A stretch of 32,057 nt of DNA from Schwartzia sp. (in: firmicutes) (lineage in GTDB: Bacteria > Bacillota > Negativicutes > Selenomonadales > Selenomonadaceae), in the NCBI GenBank assembly GCA_017480545.1, contig JAFVAI010000091.1, positions 1 through 32,057 on the forward strand, read 5' to 3'. The notes under the pieces are model-generated. The model saw nothing but the letters and a program-made list of their open reading frames with translations. It did not search any database and was not told where the DNA came from. A program made the translations under genes and the position numbers. This document shows, piece by piece, positions 22,761 through 31,603 of this stretch (position 1 is its first letter; the number at the start of each line of letters is the position of its first letter).

Positions 22761-25042
22761 TGACGAAAGAGATACGCGTTTACGGCATTGTGCAGGGTGT
22801 TGGGTTTCGTCCATTCGTGCACCGCCTGGCGGAAAAATACAGCCTGACAGGATATGTGGCGAATAAAGGGGCGTATGTCATCATCGTCGTGTCCGGCGCG
22901 GAAGAAAATCTGGACACGTTTCGACGCGAGCTCGTCGCAAAAGCGCCGGAACGCGCCTCCGTTTTCCGTGTAGAGGAGCGGGAAACGGAGGCTTTCGCGG
23001 GCGGCAAGTTTGCTATAGAAGAAAGCGAGGCGGACAGCGGCAGCCGCTTCGTTTCTCCCGATATTGCAATTTGTGAAGCCTGTCGGAAAGAAATGTTTGA
23101 CGAAAACGACCGCCGTTATCTGCATCCGTTTATCAACTGCACGGACTGCGGGCCGCGACTCACAATACTCGACGAGATGCCCTATGACCGGGAGCGGACC
23201 AGCATGAGATCCTTCCCTATGTGCCCGGCTTGCTCGGAGGAATATCATGACCGTTCGTCACGTCGATATGATGCCCAGCCTATTGCCTGCCATGACTGCG
23301 GGCCGACAGTCTATTTGTTGGGCAGTGCGGCGCGTGGGGCGGCGGCAATCCGCGCCCTGCGCCGGGCGATTTGTGACGGGAAAATCGCGGCGGTCAAGGG
23401 CATCGGCGGTTTTCACCTTTGTTGCGACGCGACGAACAAGGCGGCGGTGCGCCTTTTGCGGGAGCGGAAAATCCGCCCGTCAAAGCCTTTCGCGGTCATG
23501 GTGCGGGACATGGCGACGGCGGAACGGGAAGCGGAACTTCCAAAGGCTGTGCGCGCTGTGTTGGACGGCCCGGAGAAGCCGATTGTGATATTGCGGCGCA
23601 GGGAGGGCGGAAAGATTGTGGCCGCCGTCGCGCCGGGCAGTCGGCGCGTGGGCTTGCTGCTGCCGTATACGCCGCTCCATTTCTTGTTGTTCGATTACCC
23701 TGACGGGCTTTCCATGCCGGACGCCCTGGTGATGACCAGTGGCAACCCACCCGGCGCACCGATTTGCCGTACCGATGAAGAGGCGAGGGAAACGCTCGCG
23801 CCGCTGGCAGACGTGATTTTATCCCATGACCGAAGGATCCGCGTACGGGCGGACGACTCCGTGACGGAGGTTTACGACGGCGGGCCGTATATGATTCGGC
23901 GCAGCCGAGGCTACGCGCCGTTGCCTGTTGCTTTGCCGATGTTGGAAAAATCGCGGGACGGTGTGCTGGCCGTGGGCGGCGAGTTGAAAAATACCTTTTG
24001 TCTGGGGCAGGGTGGTTTGTTTTATCCTTCGGCGCACATCGGGGACATGGGCGATGCGCGTTCTGTCGATTGTTTACGGGAAACGGTGGAACGCATGGCA
24101 TCGCTTTTGGCGATTGAGCCTCACGTCGTGGCCTATGACCCGCACCCGGCTTATCACACGACGTCTTTCGCGGCTTCGCTTGGGCTTCCGGCAATTGCGG
24201 TCCAACATCATCACGCACATATTGTGTCGTGTATGGCGGAAAACGGTCGGATCGATCCTGTCATTGGCGTCGCGTTCGACGGTACCGGCTACGGGACGGA
24301 CGGAAGCGTCTGGGGCGGAGAATTATTGCTGGCCGATTCCCGCAGTTTTACGAGGATTGGTTCTGTCGAGCCTTTTGCGCAGGCGGGCGGCGAGCGAGCG
24401 GCGAGAGAGGGCTGGCGCATTGCCTTGGGGCTGTTGCAAGGCGAAGCCGTCGTAGAAATCGCGCTTCGACTCGGACTTGGGGACGAAGAAGAGATTGAGG
24501 CGCAACGATTCCTGATTGCAAACAAAATCAACACGGTGACATCCACCAGCGTGGGCAGACTTTTTGACGCGGTCAGCGCGGCACTTGGCCTTTGCCGTGT
24601 CTCGACCTTCGAGGGCGAAGCGGCGATGAGATTGCAATGCGCGGCGGAGGCATGGACTTCGAATGGGGCGGTTGTCAAATTTCCGACGCTTGGCCTCTCG
24701 GAAGACGGGCATATAGTATTGCCAACGGCGGCGCTTTTCTCGGAGATCGTAAATCGGCGGCTTTCGGGGGCAAGTGTGTCCGAATTGGCCGCAGTATTTC
24801 ACGCGTCGCTGGCGGGGCTGATTGGTTCGGGTTGCCGTGCGGCGCGAGACAAAACGGGCGTTTCCACTGTCGCGCTTTCGGGCGGTGTGTTTCAGAATAC
24901 GTTGCTGCTTCGGTGGGTTGAAAGCAATTTGCGTCGAGACGGCTTTGAAATATTGCGCCATCGGCTGATTCCCGCGAATGACGGGGGTATTGCCTTGGGG
25001 CAGGCGGTTTGCGCGGCGGCGCGCATGATGGAGAAAACGTAA
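22757..25042 (+). CDS. hypF: Carbamoyltransferase HypF ([NiFe]-hydrogenase maturation)
   Basis: HypF uses carbamoyl phosphate and ATP to carbamoylate the C-terminal Cys of HypE, the source of the cyanide ligands of [NiFe]-hydrogenases. The 761 residues show all domains in order. The acylphosphatase domain has VYGIVQGVGFRPFVHRLAEKY and GYVANKG. Two zinc fingers follow (CEACRKEMFDENDRRY...CTDCGPR, and CPACSEEYHDRSSRRYDAQPIACHDCGP). Next is a YrdC-like domain (IAAVKGIGGFHLCCDATN, ALVMTSGNPPGAPIC), then a Kae1-like domain with VQHHHAHIVSCMAENG near residue 484 and GVAFDGTGYGTDGSVWGGE. No other hyp or hydrogenase gene is visible. It sits between a membrane protein gene and LPS genes with gaps of 12 bases or fewer. 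Confidence 0.95.
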   Translation: MMTKEIRVYGIVQGVGFRPFVHRLAEKYSLTGYVANKGAYVIIVVSGAEENLDTFRRELVAKAPERASVFRVEERETEAFAGGKFAIEESEADSGSRFVSPDIAICEACRKEMFDENDRRYLHPFINCTDCGPRLTILDEMPYDRERTSMRSFPMCPACSEEYHDRSSRRYDAQPIACHDCGPTVYLLGSAARGAAAIRALRRAICDGKIAAVKGIGGFHLCCDATNKAAVRLLRERKIRPSKPFAVMVRDMATAEREAELPKAVRAVLDGPEKPIVILRRREGGKIVAAVAPGSRRVGLLLPYTPLHFLLFDYPDGLSMPDALVMTSGNPPGAPICRTDEEARETLAPLADVILSHDRRIRVRADDSVTEVYDGGPYMIRRSRGYAPLPVALPMLEKSRDGVLAVGGELKNTFCLGQGGLFYPSAHIGDMGDARSVDCLRETVERMASLLAIEPHVVAYDPHPAYHTTSFAASLGLPAIAVQHHHAHIVSCMAENGRIDPVIGVAFDGTGYGTDGSVWGGELLLADSRSFTRIGSVEPFAQAGGERAAREGWRIALGLLQGEAVVEIALRLGLGDEEEIEAQRFLIANKINTVTSTSVGRLFDAVSAALGLCRVSTFEGEAAMRLQCAAEAWTSNGAVVKFPTLGLSEDGHIVLPTAALFSEIVNRRLSGASVSELAAVFHASLAGLIGSGCRAARDKTGVSTVALSGGVFQNTLLLRWVESNLRRDGFEILRHRLIPANDGGIALGQAVCAAARMMEKT

Positions 25043-25054
25043 CGGAGGCGTGGC

Positions 25055-26074
25055 ATGGACGCTGAAACCATAAAAAAAATTCTCGTTATCGACCTTGCGT
25101 TCATTGGCGATGTGATTCTCGCGACACCGACGATGCGCGCACTGAAGTCGCGCTTCCCGAATGCGCGGCTGACGATGCTGACGATACCGCTGACGGCGGA
25201 AGTCGCGGCGATGAATCCCTATGTGGATGAAGTTCTGGTTTATGACAAGCGCGGCAAAGACGCGGGGCTTTTCGGTATGTGGCGTATGGCGCGACGGCTT
25301 GCGCCGCTCGGCTTTGATCTTGCCGTTTCCATGAACTTCGCCTTGCGCGGCGCGGTGGTGGCGCGGCTCGCGGGGATTCCCAACCGTCTCGGTTATGACG
25401 CGCAGCATGCGGACTGGTTTTTGACGATGGTCGCGTCCCATCGGCGCGATGGTATCAAGCATGAAACACAAAACCATTTGGAGGTCTTGCGTCCGCTGGG
25501 CATTGACGACAAAAGCGCGGACGCGTCGCTTTCGATGAATGTGCCGGAGCACACGCTGAAAACCTTGGATGAAAAGCGTGGAATCCATCATATTCCTCAG
25601 GACGGCTATCTTGCGCTCTGCCCGATCGGAAGCTACGAACGTAAAAATTTATCCATGGCGACGGCGGCGCATATCGTCCGCCATTTTTGCCAACGCCGTC
25701 CGATTTTCCTGATTGGCGGGAAAGCAGAGACAAAGCAACTGGAGGAAATCGCGGAACTCGCGGGGCTTCCGAAAAACAACGTACTGGCGGGAACGTTGAC
25801 TCTTTCCGAATTGGCGGCGTTTTTGGAAAAGGCGGCATGCTTGGTTACGGTCGATACCGGGCCGCTCCATATCGCGCAGGCGGTGGGTTGCCGCACGGTC
25901 GCGGTCTTCGGCCCGACGGATCCCGTGGTATGGGGGCCGAGGGGAGAAAAGGATGTGATTTTGTACCACAAGACGGACTGCTCGCCGTGCTGGGGCAGAG
26001 GAAAATGCGAAAAACGCATGATTTGCGTTGAGGGAACGACGGCGCGGGATATTATCAGGGCCGTTGGGCGGTAA
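25055..26074 (+). CDS. waaF: LPS heptosyltransferase, glycosyltransferase family 9 (first copy)
   Basis: A 339-residue GT-B enzyme that transfers L-glycero-D-manno-heptose from ADP-heptose to the LPS inner core. It opens with KKILVIDLAFIGDVILATPTMRALKSRFPNARLTML, the GT9 signature with its G-D near the first loop. The C-terminal donor site reads LVTVDTGPLHIAQAVGCRTVAVFGPTDP, and a cysteine-rich tail (CSPCWGRGKCEKRMIC) is typical of WaaF-like members. GGAGGCGTGGC precedes the ATG. Whether it adds the first or second heptose (WaaC versus WaaF) cannot be settled by eye, so the symbol is tentative. It follows hypF by 12 bases. Confidence 0.85.
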   Translation: MDAETIKKILVIDLAFIGDVILATPTMRALKSRFPNARLTMLTIPLTAEVAAMNPYVDEVLVYDKRGKDAGLFGMWRMARRLAPLGFDLAVSMNFALRGAVVARLAGIPNRLGYDAQHADWFLTMVASHRRDGIKHETQNHLEVLRPLGIDDKSADASLSMNVPEHTLKTLDEKRGIHHIPQDGYLALCPIGSYERKNLSMATAAHIVRHFCQRRPIFLIGGKAETKQLEEIAELAGLPKNNVLAGTLTLSELAAFLEKAACLVTVDTGPLHIAQAVGCRTVAVFGPTDPVVWGPRGEKDVILYHKTDCSPCWGRGKCEKRMICVEGTTARDIIRAVGR

Positions 26075-26076
26075 TC

Positions 26077-26105
26077 TTGCCTGTGATATGCGGATAGGAT
26101 ATAAT
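26077..26105 (+). promoter_or_regulatory. Internal promoter ahead of the second heptosyltransferase gene
   Basis: TTGCCT (26077-26082), 17-base spacer, TATAAT (26100-26105), in the only sizeable gap (61 bases) of the gene train. It could let the heptose genes be expressed without hypF. Confidence 0.55.
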
Positions 26106-26135
26106 AAATTGCAGTATGACGAAAGGAGGCACGGC

Positions 26136-27269
26136 ATGGCGGCGGATTATAAAAACATTCTTGTAATCAACCTGATGCATATCGGCGATTTGATGCTTGT
26201 CACGCCGGTCTTGCGGACGCTTCGGGCGAACTACCCGTCGGCGCGGCTGACGCTCCTCGCGGACAAAAAGCTTCGCGATCTTGTGGAGTTCAATCCTCAT
26301 ATCGACGAATGTATGCTGATTGACAAGAAAGGAAAGGACGACCATTTCGGTGCGTTTTTCCGTTTTATTCTCGGCGTGCGCAAAAAAAGGTTCGACCTTG
26401 TAATCAATTTGCATCGCAACGAACGCGCTTCGGCTATCGCGGCCTTTTCCGGAGGGAAACGGATTGTCGGCTACTCGAAGCCGGGATTTTCGTTGTTCTT
26501 TGATGTGATTTTGCCGAACAAGAAGGCAATCATGCACCAAATCCATTCCCACTTTGAAGTGTTGACAAAGGCCTGCGGCGTGACGAGGATTGACGACGGC
26601 GGTCTGGAAATGGAAATCCCGCCGGGCATGGACGAGGAAGCGGCGCGGCTCTGGCGGGAGAATTTCCCGAAGGGGCAAAAGGTCGTCGCGTTCAATATCG
26701 GTGCGAGTTGGCCGACGAAGCGGTGGTTGGACGGATATTTCGCCGAGTGCGCGGACAGGCTCGTGGAGCGCGGATACGGCATCGCGTTTTTCGGCGGCCC
26801 GATGGACGAGGGAATGGTCCGGGATTGTTTGGCAAAGATGAAGCATAAAGATAATGACTCCGTTCGCGTGTTCACGGGCAAAGTGTCGCTAGGGGTGTTG
26901 GCGGGCATGCTTCGCCGCTCGGTGCTGTTCCTGACGACGGACTCCGGCCCGATGCACGTCGGCGTGGCGATGAATATGCCGATTGTTACGATGTTCGGCT
27001 CGTCGCCGGTGCCGGGCTTTTACCCCTATGATGCGAAGGATGTACTGGTCAAAACACCGGAGAACTGCCATCCCTGCGGCATCCATATCTGTCCGAAGCA
27101 GGGAGAGGATAACATGGCGTGCATGAAAAAAATTCCTGTGGACGTGGTCATGCGTTATGTGGACGAGCTTTTGGACGAGTACGGGGATTGCGTCGGCGCT
27201 TGGCCGGAGCATTACGGGAAGTATGAATGCCGTGTCATCGATTTGGCGGAAGCGGGGCGCGAGGCATGA
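26136..27269 (+). CDS. LPS heptosyltransferase, glycosyltransferase family 9 (second copy)
   Basis: A 377-residue paralogue of the preceding GT9 enzyme, also expected to use ADP-heptose. It begins YKNILVINLMHIGDLMLVTPVLRTLRANYPSARLTLLAD. The acceptor-domain block FDLVINLHRNERASAIAAF follows. The donor domain has VVAFNIGASWPTKRW and LFLTTDSGPMHVGVAMNMPIVTMFGSSPVPGFYPY. The tail CHPCGIHICPKQGEDNMACMKKIP is the cysteine cluster of this family. GAAAGGAGG lies before the ATG at 26136. It is longer than its neighbour by a C-terminal extension of about 30 residues. It overlaps the next gene by ATGA. Confidence 0.85.
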   Translation: MAADYKNILVINLMHIGDLMLVTPVLRTLRANYPSARLTLLADKKLRDLVEFNPHIDECMLIDKKGKDDHFGAFFRFILGVRKKRFDLVINLHRNERASAIAAFSGGKRIVGYSKPGFSLFFDVILPNKKAIMHQIHSHFEVLTKACGVTRIDDGGLEMEIPPGMDEEAARLWRENFPKGQKVVAFNIGASWPTKRWLDGYFAECADRLVERGYGIAFFGGPMDEGMVRDCLAKMKHKDNDSVRVFTGKVSLGVLAGMLRRSVLFLTTDSGPMHVGVAMNMPIVTMFGSSPVPGFYPYDAKDVLVKTPENCHPCGIHICPKQGEDNMACMKKIPVDVVMRYVDELLDEYGDCVGAWPEHYGKYECRVIDLAEAGREA

Positions 27270-28333
27270 AAATCATTCAGGTTGCCCATGCGCTGCACCC
27301 GACGGACGCGGCGAGCCGACAACTTTTGAATATGGACAAGCTCTTGCGGGCGCTCGGCTATAAAACGGCGATGTACGCGCACAAGTTGGACGGGAGCCTC
27401 GCGGGGCGTGTCGCTCGAATGGAAGATTTTGCCGCCGCGCCGGAGGATGTTGTCATTTACCACATGACAACGGGCACCTCCTTCAATCGTTGGGTATGGA
27501 ATTATCCGCGCAAGGTCGTTCTGTTTTACCATAATATTACCCCGGCGCGCTATTTTTTTGGTAATGCGTGGGGTTCGTGGCTCAAATGTCTGCGAGGACG
27601 GCATGATTTGAAAAAAATGGCGAGCAATTCGTTTTTTGCTTGGGGAGCCAGTGAATATTCCCGGCGGGAATTGGAAGCGGTCGGAGTGGAGAAAACTTCG
27701 GTGCTGCCGATTGTGGTGGAGCCGAAAACCTATATGGGGCAAGGCGAAGATGGAACCGTGCTTCGTTATCAGGATGGACGACTCAATCTGCTCGTGGTCG
27801 GGCGTGGCGTTCCGCATAAGAAGCAGGACGAAGCGATTGAAGCCGCCGCTTGGTATCGGGATCATATTTCGTCGGATATTCGGCTCGTGTTGATTGGAAA
27901 TATCAAGCCGAGCTATGAAAAAAAACTCCATGCGCTTGTCAAAAAGCGCGGCATGGAAGAATATGTGCTGTTTGCGGGGCAGATCACGGACGAGGCGCTT
28001 TGTACGTGGTACAGAATTGCGGACGGGTTGCTTTGCCTGTCTGAGCATGAGGGTTTCTGTGTGCCGTTGGTTGAGGCGATGATTTTCGGGCTGCCGATTT
28101 TCGCGAAGCCTGCAGCCGCCATACCGGAGACGTTGGGAAGCGCGGGGGTGCTGCTTTCGGATACGTCGCCGCAGGGCGTTGCGGAGGCGGTGCGACGGAC
28201 GTTGGCGGATGAACTGGCATTGGTGCGCCTCAAGAAGGGACGCGCGGAGCGGCTTGCGGTGTTTTCGCCGGGAAGCGTAAAAGCACGGTTGGAAGCGGAT
28301 ATGAAGGAGATTGTTCGTTTATGGCAAGCATGA
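27266..28333 (+). CDS. Glycosyltransferase family 4 (LPS core type)
   Basis: A 355-residue retaining GT-B glycosyltransferase. The N-terminus is MKIIQVAHALHPTDAASRQLLNMDKLLRALGYKTAMYAHKLDG. The C-terminal donor domain has NLLVVGRGVPHKKQDEAIEAA, RLVLIGNIKPSYEKKLHALV, and the E-x7-E motif in SEHEGFCVPLVEAMIFGLPIFA. It lacks a signal peptide and would act at the inner face of the cytoplasmic membrane. It starts at an ATGA overlap with the GT9 gene and overlaps hldA by 13 bases. The sugar donor is unknown, but position among heptose genes suggests an inner- or outer-core sugar. Confidence 0.85.
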   Translation: MKIIQVAHALHPTDAASRQLLNMDKLLRALGYKTAMYAHKLDGSLAGRVARMEDFAAAPEDVVIYHMTTGTSFNRWVWNYPRKVVLFYHNITPARYFFGNAWGSWLKCLRGRHDLKKMASNSFFAWGASEYSRRELEAVGVEKTSVLPIVVEPKTYMGQGEDGTVLRYQDGRLNLLVVGRGVPHKKQDEAIEAAAWYRDHISSDIRLVLIGNIKPSYEKKLHALVKKRGMEEYVLFAGQITDEALCTWYRIADGLLCLSEHEGFCVPLVEAMIFGLPIFAKPAAAIPETLGSAGVLLSDTSPQGVAEAVRRTLADELALVRLKKGRAERLAVFSPGSVKARLEADMKEIVRLWQA

Positions 28334-29334
28334 AAGACAGGCATGACGGTTTGGCCGATTTTGTCACGCACGGAGCGGAAAAGTGCCGTGTGCTCGTAGT
28401 CGGCGATGTGATGCTTGACCAGTATTATTACGGTGAAGTGACGCGCATTTCGCCGGAAGCGCCGGTGCCGATTACACGGGTTGTCCAGACGAAGGAGACG
28501 CTAGGGGGCGCGGCGAACGTCGCGCATAATCTCGCGCTATTGGGCTGCCAAACGGAGGTAGCGGCTTCTGTCGGGGCCGATCATCACGGTGGGCGGCTCC
28601 GCGCCTTGTTCGAGAAACGGGGCATTTCGATTTACGGTTTGGTGGTAACAAGCGCGCCGACTACGACGAAACTCCGGGTCATCGGCGGGCACCAGCAGAT
28701 GATGCGGCTGGATTTTGAGGAAACGGAGCCGGTAACGGGGGACGACGCGGAAAAGCTGTTCATGGTTGCGCAGGCATCGCTTTCAGACGGCGCGGGCGCT
28801 TTGGTTTTGTCCGACTACGGGAAAGGAATCGTAACGCCGGAACTTTGCGCACGGCTTATCGAGGCGGCGCACAAAAAAAATGTTCCCGTCGTCGTTGATC
28901 CGAAGGGAAGCGACTGGGAGAAGTATCGGGGCGCGGACTATATCACGCCGAATTTGAAGGAACTGAACGCGGTGCAGTTGTCGCCGGCAAAAAATGAAGA
29001 CGCGGCGGTAGAGCGGGCGGCGCGTTACGCGATGGAACGGTTCGGTATTCGAGCGATGGTCGCGACGCGCTCCGAGTGCGGACTTTCGCTCGTCACGGAG
29101 GAGGCGGCGGTGCATATTCCAACGAAGGCGCAGGAGGTCTTCGATGTGTCCGGCGCGGGCGATACGGTGATTGCTGCCTTTGCGTTGGCTTTGGCGGGCG
29201 GCCTGCCTGCGGAGCAGGGGGCGTACTTGGCAAATCTGGCCGCCAGCGTGGTCGTCGCAAAGGTCGGGACCTATGCGGTCAGCCGCGAAGAACTTTTAAC
29301 AGTGTTGAAACGGGAGGGCGGCTATGAGCCTTGA
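28321..29334 (+). CDS. hldA: D-glycero-beta-D-manno-heptose-7-phosphate kinase (HldA / RfaE1)
   Basis: A PfkB-family kinase of 337 residues making heptose 1,7-bisphosphate in ADP-heptose synthesis. It shows RVLVVGDVMLDQYYYGEVTRISPEAPVPI, the substrate-binding start of HldE/RfaE, then TLGGAANVAHNLALLG, GALVLSDYGKG and DVSGAGDTVIAAFALAL, the last carrying the catalytic Asp and anion hole. Only the kinase half is present; E. coli HldE fuses it to an adenylyltransferase. A separate HldC (RfaE2) must therefore exist outside the window. AAGGAG is 11 bases before the ATG at 28321. Its end overlaps the GT2 gene by 11 bases. Confidence 0.93.
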   Translation: MASMKDRHDGLADFVTHGAEKCRVLVVGDVMLDQYYYGEVTRISPEAPVPITRVVQTKETLGGAANVAHNLALLGCQTEVAASVGADHHGGRLRALFEKRGISIYGLVVTSAPTTTKLRVIGGHQQMMRLDFEETEPVTGDDAEKLFMVAQASLSDGAGALVLSDYGKGIVTPELCARLIEAAHKKNVPVVVDPKGSDWEKYRGADYITPNLKELNAVQLSPAKNEDAAVERAARYAMERFGIRAMVATRSECGLSLVTEEAAVHIPTKAQEVFDVSGAGDTVIAAFALALAGGLPAEQGAYLANLAASVVVAKVGTYAVSREELLTVLKREGGYEP

Positions 29335-30100
29335 CCTTTCGGTGTTGATTTTGGCAAAAAATGAGCAAAAAAATATCGGGGAATGTATCGCGTCGGTGCA
29401 GAGATATTTGGATGCGGGGGAGATTGTCGTCATTGACGACGACAGTATCGACGATACTGCGGAGATTGCTCGGAACATGGGGGCGCGTGTGCTTGCACAC
29501 GCGTTGAACGGTAACTTCGGGCAACAGCAGACTTTTGCCATTGAGCAGGCAAAATGTCAATGGGTGTATTGTATTGACGCCGACGAGCGTATGACCGGGC
29601 CGTTGGGCGAGGAAATCGCGAAGGCGGTAGCCCAAAACGAGCCTTTTGCCTATTGGAATGCTCGCCTGAATCATTTTTGCGGCGTAGAGATTCGGCACGG
29701 CGGGTGGTTTCCCGATTATGGGCTGCATTTGTTTCCGAAAGAGGGAAGCTACGTTACGGGCTTTGTGCATCAGGAGATTCATGTACCGTATCCGGCGCGG
29801 AGACTGCCGGAGCGCGCTTGCCTATACCACCATACCTATGTGAGCTGGGAACAATATCTTCGAAAGCTCAATTCCTACACGACGCTCGGCGCACGAAAAA
29901 AATTCGAGGCGGGCGGGCGCGTGGGATTTCTAGGGATTTTTGCACACGTTCTTTGGGGGGTATTCAAGTTTTACTTTATAGAGCGCGGATTTCTCGACGG
30001 GCGCGAGGGGCTTCTCCTCGCTATGAGTCATGGAGTCAGCGTGTTCATGAAATACGCCAAGCTCTATTATTTGGGCAGAGGCATCGGAGAAAAATCGTAA
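29324..30100 (+). CDS. Glycosyltransferase family 2, WaaE/KdtX-like
   Basis: A 258-residue GT-A enzyme. SLDLSVLILAKNEQKNIGECIASV is the GT2 opening, with the acidic donor motif in VVIDDDSIDDT and the metal-binding CIDADERM (D-x-D). The middle and C-terminus (HGGWFPDYGLHLFPKEGSYVTGFVHQEIHV, LYHHTYVSWEQYLRKLNSYTTLGARKKF, FIERGFLDGREGLLLAMSHGVSVFMKYAKLY) match the LPS-core glucosyltransferases WaaE/KdtX. These add a beta-1,4-linked glucose to heptose I in Klebsiella and Serratia. The same linkage is likely here but not proven. It overlaps hldA by 11 bases and is 14 bases from hldD. Confidence 0.87.
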   Translation: MSLDLSVLILAKNEQKNIGECIASVQRYLDAGEIVVIDDDSIDDTAEIARNMGARVLAHALNGNFGQQQTFAIEQAKCQWVYCIDADERMTGPLGEEIAKAVAQNEPFAYWNARLNHFCGVEIRHGGWFPDYGLHLFPKEGSYVTGFVHQEIHVPYPARRLPERACLYHHTYVSWEQYLRKLNSYTTLGARKKFEAGGRVGFLGIFAHVLWGVFKFYFIERGFLDGREGLLLAMSHGVSVFMKYAKLYYLGRGIGEKS

Positions 30101-30114
30101 AGGAGTTGTGAAGA

Positions 30115-31086
30115 GTGATTATCGTAACAGGCGGGGCCGGATTCATCGGCAGCAATCTCGTGAAAGAATTGAACAGGCAGGGGCGCGATGACATTTTGAT
30201 TGTCGACGATCTGAAGGACGGACAGAATTACAAGAATTTGCGTGGATTGAAATTCCTCGACTATCGTTATAAGGATGATTTCCTCGAAAGCGTGGAGGAG
30301 GACGATTTTGATGGCACGGATGTTGATGCCGTATTTCATGAGGGCGCTTGTTCCGATACAATGGAATATGATGTCAACTATATGATGAATGTCAATTACG
30401 AATACTCAAAGGCGATGCTTCATTATTGCCTTGAGCACCGTGTGCCGTTTTTCTACGCCTCGTCGGCTTCGACCTATGGCGCGGGCGTAAACGGTTTCAC
30501 CGAGGGGGATAAATGCGAGGACGCGCTGAATCCGTACGCGTTTTCCAAGCTTGCCTTTGATCGCTATGTACGCCAGATTTTGCCGGACGCTCACAGCCCG
30601 GTGGTCGGGTTGCGGTATTTCAATGTTTATGGACCACAGGAGCAGCACAAGGGCAAGATGGCGTCAATTTTCTATCAGCTTTACAATCAAATCATGGAAA
30701 CAGGCGCGGCGCATCTGTTCGAAGGGTATGACGATTACGGTGACGGAGAGCAGAAAAGGGATTTCATTTACGTCAAGGACGTGGTGAAGGTCAATCTTTG
30801 GTTCTGGCGCGAAAAAGGATCGAGCGGTATTTACAACTGCGGCACGGGCAAAGCACATACTTACAACGAGGCGGCGCAGGCCGTCATCGATGCAATGGGC
30901 AAAGGGACAATCGAATACCGTCCGTTCCCGGAAGTTTTGAAAGGAAAATACCAGTCCTTTACCGAGGCTGACACTTCGTCGCTTCTCGCGGCCGGGTATG
31001 ACGGCGGCTTTACCGACATGCAGTCTGCGGTGAGGGAGTACTGCGATTTTATCGCGTCGGGCGGTTATTTCGTCTATGGAGAATAA
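30115..31086 (+). CDS. hldD: ADP-L-glycero-D-manno-heptose 6-epimerase
   Basis: HldD performs the last step of ADP-heptose synthesis, inverting C6. The 323-residue protein starts at a GTG with AAAGGAGTTGTG before it. The NAD(P)-binding motif VTGGAGFIGSNLVKELN is at the N-terminus, followed by VFHEGACSDTMEYDVNYMMNVNY, the Ser motif SSASTYGAG, and the YAFSK catalytic Tyr-Lys pair. Family-specific blocks are GLRYFNVYGPQEQHKGKMASIFY and QKRDFIYVKDVVKVNLWFW. It overlaps gmhB by 11 bases. Confidence 0.96.
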   Translation: MIIVTGGAGFIGSNLVKELNRQGRDDILIVDDLKDGQNYKNLRGLKFLDYRYKDDFLESVEEDDFDGTDVDAVFHEGACSDTMEYDVNYMMNVNYEYSKAMLHYCLEHRVPFFYASSASTYGAGVNGFTEGDKCEDALNPYAFSKLAFDRYVRQILPDAHSPVVGLRYFNVYGPQEQHKGKMASIFYQLYNQIMETGAAHLFEGYDDYGDGEQKRDFIYVKDVVKVNLWFWREKGSSGIYNCGTGKAHTYNEAAQAVIDAMGKGTIEYRPFPEVLKGKYQSFTEADTSSLLAAGYDGGFTDMQSAVREYCDFIASGGYFVYGE

Positions 31087-31603
31087 CAAAGCGCACCGCG
31101 GGGCTGTCTTTTTTGACAGGGACGGTACGCTGAACGTGGACAAAGATTATTTGTATAAAATTGAAGAATTCGAGTGGCTGTCGGACGCGCCGCAGGCAAT
31201 CCGTTGGGCGAATGAGCGTGATTATCTTGTAGTCGTCATTACGAATCAGAGCGGCATCGCCCGCGGGTATTTCGCCGAAGACGACGTGCAGAGGTTGCAC
31301 TCTTGGATGAACGAAGACCTCAAGCGGTTCGGTGCGCGTATTGATGCGTTTTACTATTGTCCGCATCTGCCGAACGGGAGCGTCACGGCTTATGCGATGG
31401 ACTGCGACTGCCGCAAGCCGAAACCGGGACTGGTAGAGCGCGCTTGCGCTGATTTTTCCATTGAGCGCAAAGTGTCGATTTTGATCGGCGACAAACCGCG
31501 GGATGTGGAGTGCGCGGAGGCGGCTGGCGTACGGGGCGTGTTGTACAAGGGCGGAAGCATGGTGGCGCTTTTGGAGCGTGAATTGGGTGATGAACGGAAA
31601 TGA
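31076..31603 (+). CDS. gmhB: D-glycero-beta-D-manno-heptose-1,7-bisphosphate 7-phosphatase
   Basis: A HAD-superfamily phosphatase of 175 residues that removes the 7-phosphate made by HldA. The nucleophile motif is FFDRDGTLNVDKDYLY, motif II is VVITNQSGIARGYF, and the zinc-binding C-x-H...C-x-C set reads YCPHLPNG...DCDCRKPKPG. Motif IV is LIGDKPRDVECAEAAGV. It overlaps hldD by 11 bases at its start and the next gene by four at its end. With hldA and hldD it supplies three of the five ADP-heptose steps; gmhA and hldC are not in the window. Confidence 0.95.
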   Translation: MENNKAHRGAVFFDRDGTLNVDKDYLYKIEEFEWLSDAPQAIRWANERDYLVVVITNQSGIARGYFAEDDVQRLHSWMNEDLKRFGARIDAFYYCPHLPNGSVTAYAMDCDCRKPKPGLVERACADFSIERKVSILIGDKPRDVECAEAAGVRGVLYKGGSMVALLERELGDERK

